A stretch of 64,000 nt of DNA. Source: Bacteroidales bacterium UBA2714 (GTDB taxonomy: Bacteria; Bacteroidota; Bacteroidia; Bacteroidales; P3). The notes under the pieces are model-generated. The model did no database searches. It worked only from the letters and a program-made list of their open reading frames with translations, and was not told the origin of the DNA. The stretch lies in NCBI GenBank assembly GCA_002354035.1, contig DEKU01000015.1, positions 29,927 through 93,926 on the forward strand, in the 5' to 3' direction. This document shows, piece by piece, positions 25,138 through 37,200 of this stretch. The stretch's first letter is position 1. Each line of letters starts with the position of its first letter. The position numbers were made by a program, and so were the translations under genes.

Positions 25138-28100
25138 CTATTGGACTATCAATTTTTGGACTTTGGTGAATGAGGGTCCCGCGATGCGGACAAAGTAGAA
25201 TCCCGCGGGCAGGGGGCTGATGTCGAGCGTCAGATGGCTGTCGGCCCCGGCCATGTTGTGGCGCAATACTGTCCGCCCGGTGATGTCGACCACATCTACG
25301 GTGAGTTGCTGGTCGATGCCGTTGAGGGTGAGGGTCACCTGATGGGTGGCCGGGTTGGGATGGAGCATGACGGAGATGTCGGCATCGGCCTGTCCGATAC
25401 CCTGGCTGACAACGGTGAATGTGCCACGTTCGCTGTAGGAGCTGAGGACGGACTCGTTGCACTGTGCCCTGACATAGAAGTCGTAGGTTTCGCCCGGGGT
25501 GAGACCCGTGAGGCGGTAGCGCTCATTGGTGATGCCAGTAATGACGGTACCACTGCCCAAATCGAAGTGTTCCAAGCCGTAGTTCAATACATAGTTGCCC
25601 ACGGCGCTGTGCCACGTGAGCAGCACGATGCCCGAATCGGGGTCGAGAACAAGGCTTTCGAGCCGTGTGACGGGTTCGCAATTGACGGTGGTGAAGGTGA
25701 TGAGTGTGTCGCACCATTCGCCAGGCATTCCGTCGCAAAGGGAGCGAATGCGGGCGTTATAGGTCACATCGGAGTAGAGGTCGGAGACGGTGAAGGGGCT
25801 TTGAGTGACGGTGTAAGAGTTGTTGTAGAAGGAGTTGAAGACGTTTATCTCCCAGGTGCCGGAGTCGGCAGTCCAGTCAAAGGTGACGGAGGAGAAGTCG
25901 GTCGAGGCCAGCTCGAAATCGGTGGGGGCAGGGCAGTTCTCGGTGGCAGTGATCACTTCGCGCGTGGTCCAGTGGGATGTGATGCCACTGCTGCAATGGT
26001 TGCGGAGGCCGATGATGTAAGAGGTGTTGGGCTGAAGGCCTTCGAAAGTGTGGCTCTCGCCATTGACGGTGACGCCGTTGACGTTGTCGTTCCACGGCTG
26101 GTCGGTGATGTAGGCCTCAACGGTGCCGTTGGCACTGAAGTGGACGGTGATGCTGTTGTTGGTTTCGGAAGCGCGGGTGATGAAGGGAGCCTGGCAGTCA
26201 GCACTGGCCACCACGCTGATTTGCAGACTGTCGACAAAGGCATAGTAGCGCCAGTTGGAGCAATAGTTGATGGCCAGGAAACGGGTGTTGGCGGGGAAAT
26301 CGGCCTTGAAGAGTTTCCACACGATGCCGTTGGTTGTCAGCGTATCGGTCCAGACGAAGTCGTCAGGGCTGTTGCCGGAGACGGAGTAGCCCACTCTCAG
26401 TTTTTCCTGACCGTACATGCGGTCGCTGTAGCGGAATCGGAAGGTGAGGCTGTCGACGGAGTTGAGGAGGGGCGAGATGAGATATTGGTTGTAGTTGGAG
26501 GAGCGCTCGTTGGAACTGAACCGGAAACTGGCTGTGCCGGCGTAGGCCATGTCGGTGCTGTGCTCCATGGTGTTGTTGTTGCCATCGGCGCTGAGCATGG
26601 TGAAGCAGGGGGCCGGGGCTTCGGGAGACTCAAAGCTTTCGTCGATGGGGCTGCCCGCCACCACATTGTAGGCATTGCAGAGGGTGGTGAAATAGACCGG
26701 GGTGCTGGAGGGTGAGCGCAAGCCTTCGGCACAGAATCCCTGAACGAGGAGCTCATAGCGGGTGCCTGGGGCGAGGCCCGTGAGGTTGGCAGTGGTGGCG
26801 CTGACACTGGTGGTCTGCCATGAGGTAGAACCCTCGGCACGGTATCTCACTTCAAAGCTCAGGGCCGTGCCAGTCCACGACACGGTGGCTGTGGTGGGCG
26901 CGGTGACGTCGACTTGCACATTGCGTGGACGGCGGCAAGGAGAATCCTCGACGCAGGTTGTGAAGAGCTCGTAGCCGGAGGCGGTGGAATTGCTGTTGGA
27001 GACGAACTGGATGGTCATAGCACCCGACTCGGAGACAAGTACCGCACCGAGCGATTCGGGGCCATAGGTGGCACCTATTTCGTAGAGCAGATCGCCCGAC
27101 GTGCCTTCACCCTCGTAGATGCGGAGTGTGTCGCCGCCCCAGGGGTTGAGCTCGACAATGCCGGAGCTGATTTTGACGGAGAGGGTGGCGTCGCTGGGAC
27201 GGATGACGAGCAGTGAATTGCAATTATTGGCATAATCCCATTGGGGGCCACCATTATCGTAGATCACTAGACCGCAGCCCATCACAGTGTCGCTGCCGTT
27301 GGCGTCCATGATGATGGTGCCGGCGGCGAAATCGACGGAACGCCAGGCGCTCTCACCCATGCCACAGACAGCACGGACGTAAGCCGTGTATTTGCCTCCG
27401 GACACCAGTGGCGGGAAGGAATAGGAGGGGTTGGACACGGTGGCTGTGTTGAGCATGGAGGCCAGCGGGGTGCCGATGGTATCCCATGCCACCTGCCATT
27501 GGGCCGCCGGGCTGGAGGAATTCCACGTAAGGGTGATATTGGAGGCGTTGTCAAGGTTGTTCAATGTCATATTCTCGACCGGCAGACATCCTACAGCTTC
27601 TATGACGGATATTTCGTCAATAAGGGTTGCTTCGGAGCGTGTGGCCACATGAGCCAGGACAATATGGTTTCCAGAGCCCTCATAATCGCTGAAATCATAG
27701 CGGAACCACGTGTAGTGGCTGAGCGACTGGGCTGGGTCGATGAGGGTGTCCAGCCATTCGACAAAGGTGCCCTCATCGTCGGTAACACCCACCATGATTC
27801 CTTCACCCTCGCCATAAGGGGCCATCATGGCCTTGAAATTTATCTCCAATTGGTTGACGGGATATTGGAAAATGGGGAGCACGGCACCCGCCACAGCCAC
27901 AGAGGGTTGCCAGAAAAGACCGCCATAGCGGTGGTCGATGACACGGCGGTTGTAGCTCCAGCAGGGAGGCATGGTGCCCTCAGAGTAGCTGTCGAAATTC
28001 TCGTTGTACGGAATATGGACACTGCCACAGTCGGTGACGGCCGAAATCCGGTTCCAGAGGGTGTCGCCCTGGCACACAGATCCCACGCGCACATCGTAGC

Positions 28101-30531
28101 GTGTGGCCGGACTGAGGGAAGAGATGGTGTACTGCGTCAGATTAGTGGCGCCGTGGGTGATGAAGACGGATGACGAAGAGGGCTTGTATTGAACAACATA
28201 TCCGGAGTCGGGAGCCTCGTCGTTAATCCAAAGCAATGAGAGACTGGTGGAGTCGGTCTCAACACCTACTACCATGGGCTCGGTGCAGCCCAATACTTGG
28301 CAGGCGGTGATGAGGCGGATGTCAGCAGCATGTTGCAAAACATTAGCGCTGAATGGAGATGAGGGGCTTATCATCGAGATGGGGCCGAAGTTGCTCCATG
28401 TGACGGTGGCGTTGTAGGCGGTGGGGTGATAGTACCACGAGGTGGGGTTGAGGAAAAAGTGGCTTCCGCTGTGATTGACCGCCACCGCAAGGTTGCGCGA
28501 AGTGTCGTAGACAAAGGGCGTGGCAAAACGGACTACCCTCCACTCTGCCTCAGATGGCAGCATCACATAATTGGTGACCATAGGCGTGAGCGAGTCGGCA
28601 CTGACGTAATTGTCAAGAGCCAAGGCATTGAGCGAAGTGTTGCCCATATACAGGCTGAAATCCAGCGGCTCGGTCACCCCCGAAGAGGTGCGGTAGGCTA
28701 TGCCCCAGATGGTATCGGTTGCGGGCAACTCGTCGCGCCGATAGAGGGTTTGGGAATAGGAGTTGGTCATATTGGTGTTGACAAAGAAGGCCGAACTGCT
28801 CAGTGTTCCGTCGCCCGTCACCTCGCTACAGGAGTTTGTCATAAAGTCGAACGACACATAATTGGCCGTGTCAGGCGCTTCGCCCGTCTGGCAGATGTTC
28901 CTCACCTGGACGGTGTAGGAGTGGCTGGGCTGCAGACCAGTGAAGACTGCGCTATTGTCGAACACCACGGTGTCGGCAACCGGGGTGGAGGGGTTCAGCT
29001 GGTCGTAGAGTGTCAGCCAAGCACCTGTCGACGGGCTGCCGTTGAGAAAATCATACTGCCAACTCACTATCGCGGCGGTGTAGTGGACATTGCTTAGCCG
29101 CACATCGGACACGGGAGCACAAGTCATGGCGGTGGTGAAAGGTGCCGAACCACGGTATTCCGAACTATCGTCGGTGCAAGCTGTGCGGACCCACGCATAA
29201 TAGGTAGTGGCCTGATCCAGACCATGCAGCACGACAGTGGTGTCCGTCACAAAAGTGTAGAATGTCGAGTTGAACACGTTGTTCTCCGACGAGTAGTAGA
29301 CGTAATAGCCCGTGGCGCTGTCGGCGACAGAGTTCCACGAGAGGGATGCACTGCGCGAGACCACACTGTCTACTACGACATAGTCCGGACGGTGGCAGCC
29401 GTTGTCATAGGTGATACTCAAATCGTCGACGAAGCCATTTCCGAAAAGGAAATCATCGCCCTTGAAAAAGAAGGCCACATGATAGGAGGCCATAGAGTCG
29501 AGCAACGAAGTGTTGAACTCATAATCGTGCCACTGGCCATCCATGTTCCGGATGTCTACCATCGGAATAAAGGTTGAGGTGTCGCTCAAATCGGTCATAA
29601 CACCCACTCGCAAGCGGGAATTGAAAAGATTGAAAGACCCGAGGGAAATTCCCTGCTCAATCTGTGCACGGAAAGCCACATTGATTCTGTTGCCCGCGAC
29701 TGGCACCAATGGTGTTGCCACCACGTTCCAGCCGGAGGCACCGAAAAAGAGGGAAAGGGAGTCGGAAAAAGCGGCCTCGTCATACACTTTGGGGGCGTCG
29801 CCGAATGTGATGATGGGGCTCCAGCAGTTGGGCAACTCTCCCAACACCTCGCCATCAAAAGTATTATAGTATGGCAACCGCAACGGAGGGCATGTGGTGC
29901 GGACAGTGGCCTCGATGAGCTCCGAACTGTCCGAAGTGGAGCATACCGCCCGGACTCCAATCGTGTAATCAGTGTTCAACGTCAATGCGGATATATTGAC
30001 AGACGGGGTGTAGACAGCCGCATAGAACGAGCCGTCCAGATAGACATGCCATTGCGACTCCGTACCCATCGGGGTCCACGACACAGCCACGCTGGTGCTG
30101 TCGGGTCGGCACACCAGACTAAGCGGACGGACACAACTGGGGCACGCCGGCATGGCCATTGCCACAATGGTTCCCGACGAAATATCGCCCGCATAAGCCT
30201 CTGGCAGAATGACACTACCATCGCCATTGACGATGGAGAACGAGATCTCATAGTCCAGCGGGCCTGAAATCCAGACGAACCGCATGGTGTCGCCCGTACA
30301 AACGGGGACATCGTACTGCCCCTCATAGCCCGAAGCGAGGGAAACGCTGCCTCGCAGCACCGTGTCCTGCCACACTTGCAGCACACCTCCATTCCATCCA
30401 TCGCCTATCATGTCACCACAATAGACGGTTACAAAACAGGCAGATTCGCCGGGAGGGCACTGCGCCTTCCCGGTCCCGCAGAAAAGCACCAATGCCAGTA
30501 AGACTGACATTGTGTGGACGAGATTTTTCAT
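25138..30531 (-). CDS. 1797-aa multidomain T9SS cargo protein (Fn-III, MAM-like, CUB-like)
   Basis: The protein has a signal peptide (1-23), an N-terminal module with GDGWNG and QDTVLRG (about 35-62), and then repeated modules. Fn-III domains lie at about 134-214, 380-468 and 470-565, with more later. MAM or jelly-roll-like domains run from about 215-377 and recur, each opening with a PYYNTFDG or PYNENFDSYS type segment and ending in a DDLSI or DEISV type strand. A CUB-like domain occurs in the middle (GLVIYDNGGPQWDYANNCNS, then LRIYEGEGTSGDLL). The last 85 residues are a type A T9SS sorting domain: HPNPATHQVTL, VVDITGRTVLRH, GFYFVRI and a final KLIVQ. It should be secreted and anchored on the cell surface. 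No catalytic motif is seen. It is a paralogue of the 2012-aa protein next door. Confidence 0.9.
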   Translation of the reverse strand: MKNLVHTMSVLLALVLFCGTGKAQCPPGESACFVTVYCGDMIGDGWNGGVLQVWQDTVLRGSVSLASGYEGQYDVPVCTGDTMRFVWISGPLDYEISFSIVNGDGSVILPEAYAGDISSGTIVAMAMPACPSCVRPLSLVCRPDSTSVAVSWTPMGTESQWHVYLDGSFYAAVYTPSVNISALTLNTDYTIGVRAVCSTSDSSELIEATVRTTCPPLRLPYYNTFDGEVLGELPNCWSPIITFGDAPKVYDEAAFSDSLSLFFGASGWNVVATPLVPVAGNRINVAFRAQIEQGISLGSFNLFNSRLRVGVMTDLSDTSTFIPMVDIRNMDGQWHDYEFNTSLLDSMASYHVAFFFKGDDFLFGNGFVDDLSITYDNGCHRPDYVVVDSVVSRSASLSWNSVADSATGYYVYYSSENNVFNSTFYTFVTDTTVVLHGLDQATTYYAWVRTACTDDSSEYRGSAPFTTAMTCAPVSDVRLSNVHYTAAIVSWQYDFLNGSPSTGAWLTLYDQLNPSTPVADTVVFDNSAVFTGLQPSHSYTVQVRNICQTGEAPDTANYVSFDFMTNSCSEVTGDGTLSSSAFFVNTNMTNSYSQTLYRRDELPATDTIWGIAYRTSSGVTEPLDFSLYMGNTSLNALALDNYVSADSLTPMVTNYVMLPSEAEWRVVRFATPFVYDTSRNLAVAVNHSGSHFFLNPTSWYYHPTAYNATVTWSNFGPISMISPSSPFSANVLQHAADIRLITACQVLGCTEPMVVGVETDSTSLSLLWINDEAPDSGYVVQYKPSSSSVFITHGATNLTQYTISSLSPATRYDVRVGSVCQGDTLWNRISAVTDCGSVHIPYNENFDSYSEGTMPPCWSYNRRVIDHRYGGLFWQPSVAVAGAVLPIFQYPVNQLEINFKAMMAPYGEGEGIMVGVTDDEGTFVEWLDTLIDPAQSLSHYTWFRYDFSDYEGSGNHIVLAHVATRSEATLIDEISVIEAVGCLPVENMTLNNLDNASNITLTWNSSSPAAQWQVAWDTIGTPLASMLNTATVSNPSYSFPPLVSGGKYTAYVRAVCGMGESAWRSVDFAAGTIIMDANGSDTVMGCGLVIYDNGGPQWDYANNCNSLLVIRPSDATLSVKISSGIVELNPWGGDTLRIYEGEGTSGDLLYEIGATYGPESLGAVLVSESGAMTIQFVSNSNSTASGYELFTTCVEDSPCRRPRNVQVDVTAPTTATVSWTGTALSFEVRYRAEGSTSWQTTSVSATTANLTGLAPGTRYELLVQGFCAEGLRSPSSTPVYFTTLCNAYNVVAGSPIDESFESPEAPAPCFTMLSADGNNNTMEHSTDMAYAGTASFRFSSNERSSNYNQYLISPLLNSVDSLTFRFRYSDRMYGQEKLRVGYSVSGNSPDDFVWTDTLTTNGIVWKLFKADFPANTRFLAINYCSNWRYYAFVDSLQISVVASADCQAPFITRASETNNSITVHFSANGTVEAYITDQPWNDNVNGVTVNGESHTFEGLQPNTSYIIGLRNHCSSGITSHWTTREVITATENCPAPTDFELASTDFSSVTFDWTADSGTWEINVFNSFYNNSYTVTQSPFTVSDLYSDVTYNARIRSLCDGMPGEWCDTLITFTTVNCEPVTRLESLVLDPDSGIVLLTWHSAVGNYVLNYGLEHFDLGSGTVITGITNERYRLTGLTPGETYDFYVRAQCNESVLSSYSERGTFTVVSQGIGQADADISVMLHPNPATHQVTLTLNGIDQQLTVDVVDITGRTVLRHNMAGADSHLTLDISPLPAGFYFVRIAGPSFTKVQKLIVQ

Positions 30532-30909
30532 ATTCTATACTTTTTATTTATTGTTATTTGTCAATCTTTCATACCATCCCCGTAGGGGCTTGCGGGCAGC
30601 CTTGTCGTGAGGCGACCGCTGCCCCTTGCAAGCCGTTTTACTTATTAGGTGCAAAAAGAGCCACTAAAATATCAATCCCGCCACCACAAAGCATCAATCA
30701 CCTCACCAAAGCCTCTTCGCCCCCCCGCCCAACACCCTCTCCTGTTCGATGGTTTTCCTCTCTTTTGACACTACAATAATACGTTATTATTTCAACATGA
30801 CAACAAAAAAGAAAGAAACCATTACGGGTGGGGGAGATAAATACACTGATTAATAATATATTATACATTATTGCCAAAAATCAAACCCCGCTATGCAGGA
30901 GACATGATT

Positions 30910-31131
30910 CCACCTTTGCAAAGGTGGTAAAACCTGTTTTCCCTGCCGCGTGGCAGCGACAGTGAAGCAGAACTGGGGCTAAATACCCCCTATCCAGAGT
31001 ACGGCATCCGGTTTGCGTGCCGGAAAGTGGGGATAAATCGTACTCGGATTATTACAGACTCGGTACTTTTCCTTATCCTGAACTCAGGCATCAATAAACG
31101 GAGCCGGGGTGTCAGCATCCCGGCTCCGTTT
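30910..31131. ncRNA. candidate structured RNA or regulatory element
   Basis: Dense inverted repeats follow one another here: an 18-base palindrome CCACCTTTGCAAAGGTGG (30910-30927), CTGCC/GGCAG, GGGG/CCCC, GAGTACG pairing with CGTACTC across an inner TCCGG/CCGGA hairpin, and finally the 13-bp terminator-like stem at 31096-31131. No known riboswitch core or common RNA was recognised. Strand is undecided because the palindrome resembles an imperfect -7 box (CACCTTTG) on both strands. Confidence 0.3.
31096..31131. terminator. 13-bp hairpin, possibly bidirectional
   Basis: The arms 31096-31108 and 31119-31131 are perfectly complementary, GC-rich at the loop side with AAA and TTT at the base. It fits termination of a plus-strand RNA from the structured region. 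Confidence 0.6.
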
Positions 31132-31226
31132 GGTCTTGAATGTAGAGGGTTGTGGGTAGTGAAGTGCTGATGGGCAGTTGTTTGAGTGTTTACTCGGCCA
31201 GCACATCAGCACTTAGCCCTATTCGA

Positions 31227-34200
31227 TCATTTCACCACAAGTTTGTGGACGGAGTTGACGCTCTCGCCGACGATGTGGACAAAGTAGGCACCTCCGCTCA
31301 AGTCAGATACATCCATCAGTTTGGTGCAGTCGGCAGAGCAGTCGAGAGATTCCTGTGCAACCGTGCGACCGTTCATGTCGACCACCCGCATTTCGACGCG
31401 GCCCTCAACACCCTTGATGGCGATGCTGACCCGATTCTGCGCAGGATTGGGATAGATGGAACACTCATACCCTTGGCTGGCATCGACAATGCCCAGTGTC
31501 TCGCCTGTGGTGACGGTAACCTCGTTGCCGGTCCAGTCGCTGTTCCAGTTGAGGCCACAGAGCGCGCGGACGCGGAAGCCGTATTGGAAGTTGGGAACCA
31601 AGTTGTAGATGATGATGTGTGTGTCGGGGCTGAACACAGTGTTGATCACTTCGCTCTCGGTATAGCCTGCACGGCCATACTGCACTTCCCAATAGGTGTT
31701 GTGGTCGCCAGCCACCCAAGTCAGCTTCACGGCGTTGCCGATAGCCTCGGCATGCACGCTGCCCACGGCTCCGCAGAAGTAGGTGGTGAAGTCGACCGAC
31801 TCGCTCCATTCGCCGGTGAAGGCATGGTCGGGGCCACAGAGGGTGCGCACCGTGCAGTGGTAGCGCTGGCCAGCCGTAAGTCCCTTGACGAGGTATGAGG
31901 GTTGACGGGTTCTCCATGTTTGGTCGAAACTGTTGTTGAACACGCGCACTTCCCAAAGGTTGTCGCCCTCAGCGGGAGTCCACGACACGGTAGCGCGGCT
32001 GTTGGTGATGTCTTCGACCACAACGTCGTGCGGCACATTGCAGACGTAATCGGTCATGGCCGATGTCTGCGACCAGGGCGAAACACCCAAGCTGTCTGCC
32101 TCACAGTTCTGACGCACGCGGAAAAGATAGTCGGTCGAATGGTTCAAGCCCTCCACGGTGTAGATATAGCCCTCCACGTCGATGGGGACAGACCAAGCAG
32201 TGTCGGCCGCCCTACGCCAGCTCACCTGGGCATGGCGACTGTCGGACAGCCAGTGGAGAGAGACTGATGTGGCTGAAACAGCTGTCACCTCGGCCTCAGG
32301 AGCTTCGCAATAGGGTGCGCACGAGAGGAAGACATAGTCGGGCGACACAGTGTCGGTGTACTGCGAGAAGACGGGCAGACTGCTTGCCTCGAAGGGGTTG
32401 ATTGGGTTGTTGTAGTTGTACGCGGAGCGGGTCTTTACACAATTGTTGACATGACCGGCAAACCCAGACTGGACACCGTAAGGACCAGTGTTGCCTTGGC
32501 GGTTAATGGCTACTATGATATTACTGGTGCCATCGTAGTTATAGACGGAGTCGAGGCGGAAGTATTTCCAGCCCGGACTGCTGAAATTCATACTGCCATG
32601 GTAAACATGAACAAAGGAGCTGTCGAAATGGAAGCCCGTCAACACAGTGTCCGTAGTCAGGCCGAAGTAGACATCGCAATTGCCAAAACATCCACCCACC
32701 TGTGTGTTGGTGGGATTGAAGCCAAAGGCCACAATGTCATCAAGACCGGCAAGGGTAGAGGCATCCACCAGCACCTCGCTGTAGGTGTAGGTGTTGTAGA
32801 CGTCGGCTGGAGCATCGTTGGAGAGTGAAGGCCGGACGGTAGTGGCATCGTAATTGTAGTAGAACAGAGCATTCACACAGGCGTTGGTGACGAAAGATGC
32901 AATATCGCTCCACTCGCTGCGGCCGTCAGAGCCACATAGCGCTCTCACCCTCACTTCGTAGGGTGATACATTCAGGAGGCCTGTGAGGGTTACGATGTTT
33001 GTATCAGTGGTTACGATTCGCCAACTCCAGCTGCCCTCGGTTCTATAGCTCACTTCGTACTCAGGAGCCGAGCCAGTCCAGCTGACGATGGCAGACTCAT
33101 TGGTCACCTCGCTCACGGCCAAGGCCTGCGGACGCGGGCAGCGGGGGGTGCGGTGCACACTCAGCTCATCAATCTTGATGCCATAGCCCGTATTGGCTTT
33201 GCCCAGCAGGGCCACCTCGTAACCGGTGCTGCCAGCAGAATTGGGGAGTGTGATATACTGGCGGGTCCACGACGAGATGCTGTTGGTGACGGAGTCGATC
33301 ACCGTCCACTGCGAAGAGCCTGCCGTGCGATAAGAAATATATAGTTTGTCCTGGATAGCACCATTGGCCTCCTGGGCCAGATAGAACGTCAACTCAGCGT
33401 CGTCGGCCAAAGCCGAAAAGTCGAACAGCGGCAACAGCAGCCGTGTCTCGCCCGAGCGACTGTAATTATACAGCTGCATGATGTGTCCGCCATTGTAGGC
33501 ACCAGCGGGGTTGCTGGTAGTGGTGGCACTCTCCCACCATATTGAACCGCTGATGCGTTCCTGGGCCATGCAGTTATCCATACCCGATTCGAAATCGGTC
33601 TCATAACTCTGCGTATCGTTCACAACCACAGCCATGCAGCGTGTGGAGAACTCGGGCACCTCGACCCAATCACTGCGCGTTTCGCCACAGTTGGTCCGCA
33701 GCCAGCCATGGAAATGGGTAGCTATGGGAAGACCGCTGAGCACATAGTTCGTCGTGGTGAAGACCGCCGAGTCAGTGGCAGCGGCCAGACTGTCGCCCAC
33801 GCCATAGTAAAGCACATAGCTGCCCGCATTGTTAGTGTCATCAAACGTGATACGCACCGACGTCATCGTAGCATCCGTCACCATCACATTGGTCGGACGT
33901 TTGCACGGGTTGGTATAATCCAGTTTCAAGTCGTCGATATAGAAGCCACTGGAGGACTGGTTACCTGTGCGCAGACAAATGAAGTGGCCCTGGCCCGTAT
34001 AGCCCGAAAGGTCGAACTCGACCAGCTGCCATTCGTAATCCTCGCCAGTGAACATCACCGAGTCTACCGGCACGAAAGAGGAGATGTCGTCCATGCTCGT
34101 CTGCACACCCACCACAGCCTGATAGTTGTAGTAGGAAGTGTAGGTACCCATCATATAGAACGAGAGGGTCAGCGTGTCAACATCCACACCAATCTCAGGC

Positions 34201-37200
34201 AGCATCAGCTGGCTGAAATACTCAGTGCCATAAGCCTGGAACGAGAGGGAGTAACCGCTGCGGGCATAATAAGAATAATCATAAACGTAGGGGTAGTAAT
34301 AGGTGCTGTAGGTCGACGAATAGTTAGTATACCGACCCCAGCAGGTCTCCATGTCTGGGTACATCTGGAGAGCCGTGAAATTGTCGAAGCTCTCCGTCAG
34401 CGGCAGCGACCTGAATGGGGCGCATGAGGTCGTGGCGGTGACGATGCGGTAAGCCACCGTGTCGCCACACTGGCTGCCCAGCCGGAAATCGTAAGTCGTG
34501 GCCGGCATCAGACCTGATACAATAGCTGTATCCAGAACAGTGCCATAGTTGTGCACCGTCCAGTCGTTCGTACCCGCCACGCGGTATTCCACGCTCCACT
34601 CGCTCTCATACAGACCCGCAACCCACGACAGGGATACACTGCCAGAATCCACCGCATCCACCAACACTGCGGGAGCAACACATGTGGCCTCCGAGCAAGG
34701 CGTGACAAAAATCATGTTGTTCACCTGGTTCATCACCGACGAACCATACGACAGTGAATTGAGCGTAGCGCTGTCGGCAGGATCCATATTAACACCGTCC
34801 GAATAGCCATAGATAGCCCGATTGTCGGCGGTGCTGTGGGTGGCGCAGCTGAAGCTCGACTGGTAAGAACCCGTGTTGTCGTCAAAAGTGATGACGATGT
34901 TGCCGTGCCCGTTGTAGGCGAAAGGCTGGCTGAACTGAATCTCGTTCCACCCGTCCGCCACCGTCACCGTACCCGAGAAGCGGCGTTTGTCCAATGACTG
35001 CGGGATGATGCCATCCGCCACTGAGTTAAACGAGCCTCGGGCCGTTGTGTCAATATAGACATCGATAGTGCGGGTCACATTGGTGCCAGAAACTTTGAAG
35101 AACTTGATGCCGAAAATCGTGTCCATTCCCGCCACTTCCGTGGAGTCGTAAATCTGCTGGCTGATAGAATAGTTATAGTACGTGTAGTCGGGCACGTAAG
35201 CACTCGAACTGGTCGTGTTGGGGTCGCCAACCAGAATCTCGCCACCAGCCAGGCAAGGAGTGAACAACAGGGCGCTCACCACAGCCGAAGTGTCGCCGCT
35301 TTCACAAGTGGCCATGACGCCTACCTCATAATAGGTATGCTGATCCAGACCGGTGATAGTGATACTCCGAGCAGTATCGGGGGCTGTGAAATAGAGGATG
35401 TTGTCATTAGCCGTGTCGGCTGCCATGATGGTGAAGAAAGCTGGCACAGTAGCATCGCTGTAGCTCCAGCTGATATGTGCCGAGCGGGCCGTAACATTAC
35501 TGACCTCCAAATTATAGACATCCGTACACAGCGCCAGCGGCACGCACTGGGTATACAGCACGAAACCGGGAGAGCTGGTATAGCTGGTGACAAGATTGAG
35601 TGTCATGGGACCCACAGCGGAAGTGAGCGTGACATCATTGACCATGCCGGTGAGCGATGCCAGCAGATGACCACCCGTGCCGATGCCCTCGTATACATTG
35701 AGCGTTGCGCTCCCCAAATTGAGCGCACCACCCAGCTGGATAGCTTCCGAGCTATCGGCGGGCATAATTACCAGCGTGCTGTTCGCCCCCGTCACCAACG
35801 GACCTGCCGCGCCGCCCATGTCGGCTATGGCCATGCCACAAGTGACCAGCGTGTCGCTACCAGAGTAAGGCATATTGTACACATTGGGCTGCACCGTGAT
35901 GGGCAGTGACCAGTAGCCATGATCCGCGCCACAGACCGAACGGACATAGATGTCGTAAACCACGCTGTCAGAAAGGCCAGTCAACACGAACGGGATGGTG
36001 CCTGCCGCCGCGCGGACGGTGTCATAGTCGGGATTGAAGCCCGCAGGACCGTAAGCCACCTCCCACGCCGTGGCCGCAGGGCTGCTCCACTGGAGCGTCA
36101 CCTGATGGGACGCGGTGGCAGTCATTTGCAGCGAATCGACAGCAGGACAGTTGTTGACCTGACGGATGGTTATGTCGTCGACATAGATATATACGTAAGC
36201 CGGATTGTTGGCCACGCGCAACACCACATGCACCGAATCGGTGCAGGCGATAGAATCGAAGCTGACAGTATAGAAGTCATACAGACTCCCTTCCCTCAGC
36301 TGCACATTCTCCACCAAGTGGAACACAGCAGTGGCCGAATCGTCAGTATCGGTGTAGCCCACCTGGATATAGCCACCCTGGCCGTAAGCCCAGAACGTGA
36401 CCTCCAGTTGGTTGGCCGGGAGAAACACCCTTGGCGATATGATAGAGTTGGGGCCGTAGTCACTATACATGTAGAAACAATAGTTCCCTGTGTGGGCATT
36501 ATAGGAGTAAATCTGGGGGTAGGTAGTAATATAGCCGTAACTGTTGTATGACGACGACTCCCACAACGTCCAACACGCGGGGAAAGCCCCGTTGTCCTCA
36601 AACCCCTCACTGAACGGGACAGTCATCTCGCCACAGGGAGTGCGGAATGATTGGACCGCCGCAATAGAGGTGTCGTCATCGCCACAATAGGAGCGGACAA
36701 AGAAGTTATATACCGTATTGGCCGACAGCCCCGTCAACAGGAGCGAAGTATCTGCTGTAAACGTCCAAGTCCCGTAGGGAACTGAGGTGGTCGAGTACTG
36801 GTAGTAGTAGCCCAAGGCATCCTGGACCGTTGTCCAAGCCACCTGTGCGCTGTCCGAGCTAAGGGCCGCCTCAACTGTTGTCGGGGGGACGCAAGAGGGG
36901 CAGGCATACGAATTGGCAAAAGTGCCACTCAGTCCCGAAGCCGAAGTGCAACTATACAAAACCACACCCAGCGAATCGGTCACCGTGAAGGAACACTCAC
37001 TGTCGTACATACCTGAGTTCCACACAAAACTTACCGGACCCGAACAGGCGGGAATGACCATCGTGCTGCTGCTACCCGACACACTGAAGGTGCCGCGCAG
37101 CACAGTGTCCTGATAAATGTCCAAGCTGGCCCCGTTCCATCCATCGCCATACTGGTCGTAACCCACCACTGTGATAGAGCAGTCGGTCTGGTCCGGATCG

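Larger units (their letters stand above)
30532..31226. other. 695-base intergenic region
   Basis: This lies between two large T9SS cargo genes on the minus strand. I see no credible gene. The part 30532-30870 is A/T-rich with no TAnnTTTG box for the 1797-aa gene. The part 30910-31131 is full of inverted repeats and is listed separately. A loose 11-bp stem (31162-31172 with 31204-31214) may serve the 2012-aa gene as a terminator. Confidence 0.6.

Noticed and set aside
30910..31131. Known riboswitch, tmRNA, SRP RNA or RNase P RNA
   Set aside because: None of the conserved core sequences that I know for these RNAs is present; the region is kept only as an unnamed structured candidate.
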